54,688 bases of DNA, taken from contig JAHBWA010000053.1 of NCBI GenBank assembly GCA_019637195.1, positions 1 through 54,688 on the forward strand, given 5' to 3'. The DNA is from Labilithrix sp. GTDB taxonomy: Bacteria; Myxococcota_A; Polyangia; Polyangiales; Polyangiaceae. Below the pieces are notes generated by a model. That model saw nothing but the letters and a program-made list of their open reading frames with translations, searched no databases and was not told the origin of the DNA. Shown here in pieces: positions 48,812 through 54,688 of the stretch. A program made the translations under genes and the position numbers. Each line of letters starts with the position of its first letter. Within the stretch, counting starts at the first letter, position 1.

Positions 48812-51800
48812 TCAGTCGGCGCGGCGCGGATGGCAGCGGCCGATGAACCCGCAGTAGATCGATTCGCAGCGCTCGATCGCGACCCGCGGGAAGGCGTCGC
48901 TCCACCGGGCGCGCACGAGTTCCGCGCCGAGGCTCGCGATCCGGGCGCGCACCTCGCGCTCGCTCGGGAGCTCGCGCCAGACCGGCTCTCCCGCGCCGCC
49001 GCCGAGGAACGCGAGGCCGGCGCGGAGGCGGACCGCGTGCGGGTAACGCTCCCGCGCGGCGAGGGCGTAGACGTCGAGCTGAAACGCGTAGCTGTCGGTG
49101 TCGCCGCTCCGCGCGCTCTTGTAGTCGACGACGTCGACCGCGCCGTCGGGCCACGCGACCACGAGGTCCATGCTCCCGCGTAGCGAGACCGCGCGCCCGG
49201 CTTCGTCCTCGATGGGGAGCACGAACGCGACCTCGCGCGCGATCGTCGCGCCGCGCGCGGCGATCGCGCGGGTGTATGCGCTCTCGAGGAAGCGCATCGC
49301 GCGCCCGGCGATGGCCGCGCGCTGCGGGTGGTCCTCCGGGACCCCTGCGCTCTCGAGCGCGCGCGCGACGTCGCCTGCAGCGCGCGACGGATCGAGGAAG
49401 CTCGCGAGGGGCAGACGCTCGAGGACGGCGTGCGCGACGGTACCGGCCTGCGCGCTCCCGAGCAGGACGTGCACGCGACGCGGCGCGGCGCGCTCCGCGG
49501 CGCCCCGCGGCGCGTTCGACGGCTCCGGCGTGGCCGAAGGCTCCGACGTGGCCGAAGGCTCCGACGTGGCCGAAGGCTCCGACGTGGCCGAAGGCTCTGA
49601 CGCAGCCGACAGCTCCGGCTCCGGACGTCCACGGCGCCCGCGGACGTGCTCGGGGAGGCCGAGGAGGTGCACGAGCTCGAACCGGCGCGGGCAGTGCTCG
49701 AAGTCGGCGAGCGCCGTGGGCGCGATCGGGAGCGTCCGCCACTCGGGGATCCGCTCGGCGCGCGCAGGCGCGGCAGGCCCAGGCTCCGGCGCCGAGGCGT
49801 CGTCGGCCGGCTTCTTCGGCTCCGGTACGTCGACGTCTTCGATCGCCAGGAGGTCCGCGCGCTCGGCGGCGAGGGCCTCGATCACGGCGAGCGTCGAGGC
49901 GCCGGGATCGAGCGCCGTGTCGCGCGATCGCCCTCCCACGAAGAACATCCACTCCGCCGCGCGCGTCACCGCGACGTAGGCGAGCCGCTGCCGCTCGGCC
50001 CGCTCGCGCCGGCGGGCGACGGAGTGAGCGCGCACGTAGGACGGCGGATCGAGGACCAGGCCGTGCTCGTCGGCGATCCGCACCGAGAGCACGTTCGGCG
50101 CGTCGGCCGCGCCGAGGGCGACGCGCGCGACGCCCCGCTCGGTGCGCGGGAGACCTGCGCCGATCTCGGGGACGAAGACGATCGGAAAATCGAGGCCCTT
50201 GCTCGCGTGGATGGTGAGCAAGCGAACCGCGTCGTCGTCGTCCGAGAACGTCGCCGCCTCGGACTCGGCGACCTCTTGCTCCTTCGCGTCGTCCAGCCAC
50301 GCACGGAAGGCGCGCGCGTCGGGGTGACGATCGGCCATCGTGAGGAGCTTGTGTACGTTCGCGACGCGCTGCTGCCCTCGCGGCATCGCGCCGAGCACCT
50401 CCTCGAGCCCGCACAGGGCGATCGCCTCGCGCAGGATCGCGCCGGCGCCGAGCCGTCCGGAGCAGCGTCCGATCGACGCGACGAGGGACGCGATCGCGGC
50501 GAGCGCGGGGCGGTCCTCGTCGTGGACGAGCTGCGGCGAAGGCGGCTCGCTCCAAGCCGACGGCGGCGCGAGCCCCCTGCCCGGCTCCACGAGGCCGAGC
50601 AGCGTCTCGTCGTGCACGCCCGCCCACGGACCGCGGAGCACCTCGAGCATCGCGAGCCGGTCGCTCGGCTCGAGCAGGAGCGCGAGCATCGCGGCCAGAT
50701 CGCTGATCTCCCGCGCGCGGAAGAAGCTCTTGCCGGCGACCACGTACGGGACGTCGGCCTGCGCGAGCGCGAACGCGATCGCGTCGAGCATGCCGTTCGT
50801 CGTCGCGAGCACCGCCATGTCGCGGTACTCGGCGGCGCCTCCGGCGGCGAGCTCCGCGACCTTCGACGCGATCACGAGCGCCTCCTCGAGGCGCGTCGAC
50901 GAGGCGCCCTTGGGCGACACGCGGAGCCAGGTCGCCCGAGGTGCGCTCGGCGGCGCCCCGTCGCGCTCCGGCGGCACGAGGAGGTCCTCCGTCTCGGGGA
51001 CGTACGCGATCTCGAACAGCTCCGGCGGCGGATCGCCCGGCTGGAAGCGGCGCGCGCTGAACGCGTTCGCGAACGCGAGGATCGACGGCACGCTGCGACG
51101 GTTGTGGCGGAGCGCGTGAAAGTCCGCGAGCGGCTCCTTCGGCTCCCACGTCACGCCCACCGGGATCCCGAGCGCCTCGCGCGCCGGCGCGCCGGCGAGA
51201 CCGACCGCGAGCTCCGCGAAGACGCCGACGTCCGCCCCGCGAAACCCGTAGATCGACTGCTTGCGATCGCCGACCACGAGGAGGCCGGACGGCCTCATCG
51301 CCGAGAGCGGCGGGATCTCTCCGGCGCCCGGTCGCGCCTCGGGCCGCGCCCAGAGGAGCTTGAGCAGATCGCGCTGAACGCGTGACGTGTCCTGGAACTC
51401 GTCGACGAGGAGCGCGTCGATGCCGGCGCCCACCTCGACGGAGACGTCGGGCCTATCGCGCAAGAGCTCGCGCGCCGCGCGCAGGACCTCGCCGAAGCCG
51501 AGCATCGCGCGCTCCCGTCCCGCGCGCTCGATCTCGGCCTCGGCCTCGGCCACGACGTCGCGCACGATCGACGCGTAGCGCGTGAACGCGTGCCGCGCTC
51601 GCCACGCCCGCGCCAGCCTCCGCCCCTTGTCGTCGTTCCGCGCGCCGTCGAGCTCGCTCCGGAACACGAAGAACGCCTCGAGCTCGGGGGTCTTCTTCCC
51701 GCGCGCCGGCAGCGCGGTCAGCTGCGCGGCGGCCGCCTCGACGCGCTCCTCGTCGCCGGAGTCCCAGGCAGACGCGAGCTCGCGCGCGAGCTGCTCGGCG

Positions 51801-52498
51801 GGCGGGTGACTCGCGATCCCGCGGGCGTGCCGCAAGAGCTCCTGCATCTGCCCCTCGACGATCGCGGTGTCGCGGGCGTCGAGCTCGAGGTCGCGCGCGG
51901 AACGTCCGTCCTCCTCGAGCGTGCCGAGCACCCGGCGCAGCGAGTACACGAGCCGATCGATCCCGCCGGCGGCCTCCGCGAGGGCGCGGAGCGCCTCCGG
52001 GCTTTCGGAGAGCCGGCGCTCGAGCGCGGTCGCGATCGCGTCGTCGCTCCGCGCGCGCGAGTCCGCCTCCGTCGCGAGCTCGAAGCCAGGTCCGAGCCCG
52101 AGCTCGACGGCGTACCGCTGGACGATGCCCGTGGCGAAGCTGTGCAGCGTGCCGAAGCGCGCCTGCGGGAGGCGCGCGAGGGCCTTCGTCGCCCGCTTCG
52201 CGAGATCGGCGTCGCTCACCGCGCCACCGAGCGCCTCGCGGAGCCCGGCAGCGTAGACCGACGACGCCGGGTCGGCGGTGAGCCGCTCGACCTCGACCGC
52301 GACGCGCGCGCGGATCTCGGACGCGGCCTTGCGGCTGAACGTCGTCGCCACGATCCGCGCCGGATCGACGGCGCCCCCTGCCCTGCCGCCCACGAGGAGG
52401 TGCACCACGACGCCGACGAGCGCGTGGGTCTTGCCCGTCCCGGCGCTCGCGGCGAGCACGAGGTTCCGCGGCATCGCGTAGAGCTGCGCGGTGCTCAC
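48812..52498 (-). CDS. addA: AddA-type helicase-nuclease subunit
   Basis: 1228 residues from a GTG overlapping the addB stop by 4 bp. UvrD/RecB helicase motifs are complete: Walker A ASAGTGKTHAL (17-27), IVATTFSRKAASEIRAR, DALLVDEFQDTSRVQ (II), VGDRKQSIYGFRGA (III), LLTIHASKGLDFPIVF (V) and LAYVAVTRAA (VI). The C-terminal RecB-type nuclease has VDVVDYKSARSGDTDSYAFQ. Cysteines at DFEHCPRRF (about 49690) and in ERCESIYCGFIGRCHP near the end form a quartet like the iron-sulfur site of AddB. An 18-bp repeat encodes a Ser-Glu-Pro linker between them. AddAB resects double-strand breaks. Confidence 0.92.
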   Translation of the reverse strand: MSTAQLYAMPRNLVLAASAGTGKTHALVGVVVHLLVGGRAGGAVDPARIVATTFSRKAASEIRARVAVEVERLTADPASSVYAAGLREALGGAVSDADLAKRATKALARLPQARFGTLHSFATGIVQRYAVELGLGPGFELATEADSRARSDDAIATALERRLSESPEALRALAEAAGGIDRLVYSLRRVLGTLEEDGRSARDLELDARDTAIVEGQMQELLRHARGIASHPPAEQLARELASAWDSGDEERVEAAAAQLTALPARGKKTPELEAFFVFRSELDGARNDDKGRRLARAWRARHAFTRYASIVRDVVAEAEAEIERAGRERAMLGFGEVLRAARELLRDRPDVSVEVGAGIDALLVDEFQDTSRVQRDLLKLLWARPEARPGAGEIPPLSAMRPSGLLVVGDRKQSIYGFRGADVGVFAELAVGLAGAPAREALGIPVGVTWEPKEPLADFHALRHNRRSVPSILAFANAFSARRFQPGDPPPELFEIAYVPETEDLLVPPERDGAPPSAPRATWLRVSPKGASSTRLEEALVIASKVAELAAGGAAEYRDMAVLATTNGMLDAIAFALAQADVPYVVAGKSFFRAREISDLAAMLALLLEPSDRLAMLEVLRGPWAGVHDETLLGLVEPGRGLAPPSAWSEPPSPQLVHDEDRPALAAIASLVASIGRCSGRLGAGAILREAIALCGLEEVLGAMPRGQQRVANVHKLLTMADRHPDARAFRAWLDDAKEQEVAESEAATFSDDDDAVRLLTIHASKGLDFPIVFVPEIGAGLPRTERGVARVALGAADAPNVLSVRIADEHGLVLDPPSYVRAHSVARRRERAERQRLAYVAVTRAAEWMFFVGGRSRDTALDPGASTLAVIEALAAERADLLAIEDVDVPEPKKPADDASAPEPGPAAPARAERIPEWRTLPIAPTALADFEHCPRRFELVHLLGLPEHVRGRRGRPEPELSAASEPSATSEPSATSEPSATSEPSATPEPSNAPRGAAERAAPRRVHVLLGSAQAGTVAHAVLERLPLASFLDPSRAAGDVARALESAGVPEDHPQRAAIAGRAMRFLESAYTRAIAARGATIAREVAFVLPIEDEAGRAVSLRGSMDLVVAWPDGAVDVVDYKSARSGDTDSYAFQLDVYALAARERYPHAVRLRAGLAFLGGGAGEPVWRELPSEREVRARIASLGAELVRARWSDAFPRVAIERCESIYCGFIGRCHPRRAD
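49521..49610 (-). repeat. 18-bp tandem repeat within addA, about five copies
   Basis: On the plus strand GGCTCCGACGTGGCCGAA is repeated at 49539-49556, 49557-49574 and 49575-49592, with a one-base variant at 49521-49538 and a diverged copy at 49593-49610. In the AddA frame each unit encodes SATSEP. Being a multiple of three, copy changes would keep the frame. Confidence 0.9.
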
Positions 52499-54688
52499 GG
52501 CGCCTCCTTGTCGTCACCGTCATCCGCCGGCGCCATCGCGAAGCGCGGCTTCCGGCAGCCGCCGCTCACGCTGCAGTGCGTGCACTCCCCCTCGCGCGCC
52601 GGAACCGGCGCGAAGCGGCCCGCGCGCGCGCCGGCGGCGATCGTGAGGATCCGGCGCTCGATCTCGGAGGCCGCGCCCGCCGCCTCGCGCCTCGCGAGAT
52701 CGGCGACGCGATCCTCGGCGCGCGTGCTCGCCTTCGTCTCCGCCGCGAGATCGCGCGGCTGGATCGGCACGTAGGCGCCGGTGGCGGGCGCCTCGAGGCG
52801 TGTGCCCGCGACGAGCGCGTAGATCGGCACCTGGAGCGCCGTCTCCCCGAGGAGCGCGGACGCGTCGCGCACCGTGCTCTTGCTGCGCTTGTAGTCGATG
52901 ACGCGGACCGCGGCGCGCCCATGGGCGCGGTCGACGCGATCGATCGAGCCGCGGAGCCAGACGTCGGCTCCTCCGCGCGACGCGCCCTCAGCGCCGTCCC
53001 TCGCGCCCTCTCCGCCGTCGGTCACGCGGAAGGGCGGCCACGGCTTGCCGCTCCCGAAGGCCTGCTCCGCGACCGAGAAGTCCCACTCGTCCTCGGCGAG
53101 CGCGCGGGCGAGGACGGCGCGGACCGACTCGCGCACGCGCAGGCGCACGATCGCGCGGAGCGGGGCATGCCCCGCGGACTCTGCCAGCGCGGCGTCGGCG
53201 GCGGCGAGCCCCTTCGCGACGATCGCACCCGCGTCTCGCGGGCGGCGCGGCCACTCTTCCTTGGTCGCCGTGAAGGCGGCCGCCAGCGCCGTGTGCCCGA
53301 GGTTTCCCTCCTCGCGCGCGTCGGGGAGTTCGCGCTGCTCCTCGCCCTCGCGCGCGGCGAGCACGACGTGCGCGTAGCCCTTGAACGCGCACTGAGCGAA
53401 GCGCTCGACCGACGTGACGGCGAGGGCGCGCTCGCGCGAGCTGCCCGTCTCCGCGGCGACCACGCGCGCGATCTCCTCGCCGCTGCTCGAGCCGAGGGCC
53501 AGGTTGCCAACGAGCGCCGACTGGGGCCGCGCCGGATCGAGGAAGAACCCCTCGCGCGCGCGCTCGCGCGCGAGGCGCCGCTGGATCTCGCCGATCGCCT
53601 GGAGCGCGCCGTCTCCCAGCGGGCTCGATCCCGGAGCCGTCCACGGCGCTTCCTCCACGGATATCCCCGCGCGCGCGAGCGCGGTGAAGACGCGCGACGG
53701 AGACGCCACGGCGTCCCCGCCGTCCTCGGCCGTCGTGACGAGGACGATCGCCGCGCTCTCGGCGGCGCCCGCCGCGAGCGCCGCCAGATCCCGCGCGGCG
53801 AGCTCGGTCGCCGAGAGCGGGGTGAACGCGTCCCGAGCCACACGCGCGATCGCGCCCTCGAGCGCCTCCGACACCAGCGAGACCGGACGGACGTCACGCG
53901 GGAGCACACCGTCGTTCGCGTCGAGGACCACGAGCAGATCGAGCTCGTCGCCCGGCAAATCGGCGAGGCGTCCGATCCGGATCGCGCCCACGCGGCCCGA
54001 GCCGGGGAGCTGAGCGGCGGCGTCGAGGAGCTCCGTCAGCTCGAGGCGGAAGACCTCCGCGTCGAGCGGACGGGCGCCGGCGGACGGATCGCGAAGCGCC
54101 GTCGTCTCGTAGGCGTCGAGCGCCGCCTCCAGGACCTCCCAGGCGCGGACGTCCCGCGCGATCGCGAGGCGCTCGAGCCGATCGACGCCGGCCGGCGCCT
54201 CGTCACGCGCGAACGTCGCGAGCGCCCCCCGACCGGCGCGCGACGCGAAGCCGACATCATGGAACAGGCCCCGCGCCGCGCGGACACGCTCGGCCCGCGT
54301 CCGCGCCGACCGCGCTCGAGAGAGGACGTCCGCGACACGCCGCGCCGCCGGCTCGTCGTCGGGGTGCGCCGCTCCCGTGAGCACGAGGCGCTCGACCGCG
54401 CCTTCGCCGGCCGCCGTCGCGCGCGTCTCGAGCGCGCGAGCCACGCGGCCGAGGACCCGCTCCGCCGCGCGGAACTCGAGCACCTCGCCGGCGATCTCAC
54501 CGAGCACCCGCGGGGCGTCGACGTAGCCCGAGCGGAGGAGGCGCGCGACGGCGACGCGGTCGAGCGAGTCGGCCGCGCCCAGCGCGTGGAGGGCCGCGGC
54601 GACGACCGGCGCGCTCGACGGCGGCGGCCCGAGCGAGTCGTGATGAACGATCGACGCCTCGGTGAGCGCGCGGCGCAGCGGAACGAGC
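52495..54688 (-). CDS. addB: AddB-like nuclease subunit (5' end outside the window)
   Basis: The last 730 codons are present; the frame continues cleanly past the ORF-internal GTG at 54507 to the window edge (for example RLLRSGYVDAPR), so the start is beyond 54688. The N-terminal part is helicase-like but degenerate (LDLLVVLDANDGVLPRDVRP). The RecB-type nuclease has VRVIDYKRSKSTV. Cysteines in SVERFAQCAFKGYAHV (about 53390) and ECTHCSVSGGCRKPRF at the C-terminus make the four-Cys iron-sulfur staple known from AddB. The stop overlaps the addA start by 4 bp, the usual addB-addA order. Confidence 0.88.
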   Translation of the reverse strand, partial: LVPLRRALTEASIVHHDSLGPPPSSAPVVAAALHALGAADSLDRVAVARLLRSGYVDAPRVLGEIAGEVLEFRAAERVLGRVARALETRATAAGEGAVERLVLTGAAHPDDEPAARRVADVLSRARSARTRAERVRAARGLFHDVGFASRAGRGALATFARDEAPAGVDRLERLAIARDVRAWEVLEAALDAYETTALRDPSAGARPLDAEVFRLELTELLDAAAQLPGSGRVGAIRIGRLADLPGDELDLLVVLDANDGVLPRDVRPVSLVSEALEGAIARVARDAFTPLSATELAARDLAALAAGAAESAAIVLVTTAEDGGDAVASPSRVFTALARAGISVEEAPWTAPGSSPLGDGALQAIGEIQRRLARERAREGFFLDPARPQSALVGNLALGSSSGEEIARVVAAETGSSRERALAVTSVERFAQCAFKGYAHVVLAAREGEEQRELPDAREEGNLGHTALAAAFTATKEEWPRRPRDAGAIVAKGLAAADAALAESAGHAPLRAIVRLRVRESVRAVLARALAEDEWDFSVAEQAFGSGKPWPPFRVTDGGEGARDGAEGASRGGADVWLRGSIDRVDRAHGRAAVRVIDYKRSKSTVRDASALLGETALQVPIYALVAGTRLEAPATGAYVPIQPRDLAAETKASTRAEDRVADLARREAAGAASEIERRILTIAAGARAGRFAPVPAREGECTHCSVSGGCRKPRFAMAPADDGDDKEAP

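Noticed and set aside
49521..49610. Repeat array considered as CRISPR
   Set aside because: Units are contiguous 18-mers without spacers and lie inside the addA frame.
1..54688. tRNA, rRNA, insertion sequence or prophage genes
   Set aside because: No cloverleaf-like segment, rRNA-like segment or transposase/integrase motif was seen on either strand.

Overview
This is a high-GC window of about 54.7 kb whose content points to a myxobacterium (Myxococcota, most likely Polyangiales). The signs are DUF4215 cysteine repeats next to a fibro-slime domain, HRDVSP-type Ser/Thr kinases with one transmembrane helix, many lipoproteins with Ala/Pro/Ser-rich linkers, and secreted proteins with no recognisable domain. 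I see no rRNA, tRNA, insertion sequence, prophage or CRISPR array. It reads as chromosomal sequence dominated by cell-envelope genes.

Layout. 1-9.7 kb: the 3' end of a probable glycoside hydrolase, a membrane acyltransferase, a lipoprotein with a ferritin-like domain, an ATP-grasp ligase, a Big2 lipoprotein, a glutathionyl-hydroquinone-reductase-type GST, a methyltransferase, two lipoproteins (one carrying a methyltransferase fold) and a trypsin-like lipoprotein. 9.7-17.2 kb: two unrecognised exported proteins, two divergent Ser/Thr kinases, and a large TPR-like protein of unknown function. 17.3-25.4 kb: secreted proteins, namely cysteine-rich lipoproteins, a fibro-slime/DUF4215 protein, an S55-peptidase-like protein and a beta-propeller/Ig protein. 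25.5-33.5 kb: a RadC-like protein, an RHH-PIN toxin-antitoxin pair, and an Omp85 (TamA-like)/TamB pair. 33.6-39.5 kb: a cysteine-rich lipoprotein, a translationally coupled three-gene sigma-factor operon, and a convergent pair for an exported propeller and a barrel-like protein. 39.7-44.1 kb: a B12-responsive unit on the minus strand. 44.2-48.8 kb: a lipoprotein, a CPA2 antiporter, an unknown protein, an ETFB-lysine-methyltransferase-like protein and two small ORFs. 48.8-54.7 kb: addA and a 5'-truncated addB.

The best-defined regulatory system is the B12 unit. A promoter at 44026-44053 leads into a cobalamin riboswitch (43827-44012), then a leader with several mutually exclusive stems, then a hairpin that can bury the metE ribosome binding site. 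Downstream come metE (B12-independent methionine synthase), a frameshifted DUF6580-like membrane protein, and a BtuF-like corrinoid-binding protein with no signal peptide. The expected logic is that scarce B12 turns on both the B12-free enzyme and corrinoid scavenging.

Two other themes recur. Several genes have a TAnnnT-type -10 element only 6-10 nt upstream of the start codon, which suggests leaderless mRNAs. Several families also appear in unusual settings: an exported lipoprotein with a methyltransferase fold, an Omp85 protein with a lipobox, cysteine quartets of the iron-sulfur type in both AddA and AddB, and an S55-like protein with its Ser and His motifs in the opposite order to SpoIVB.
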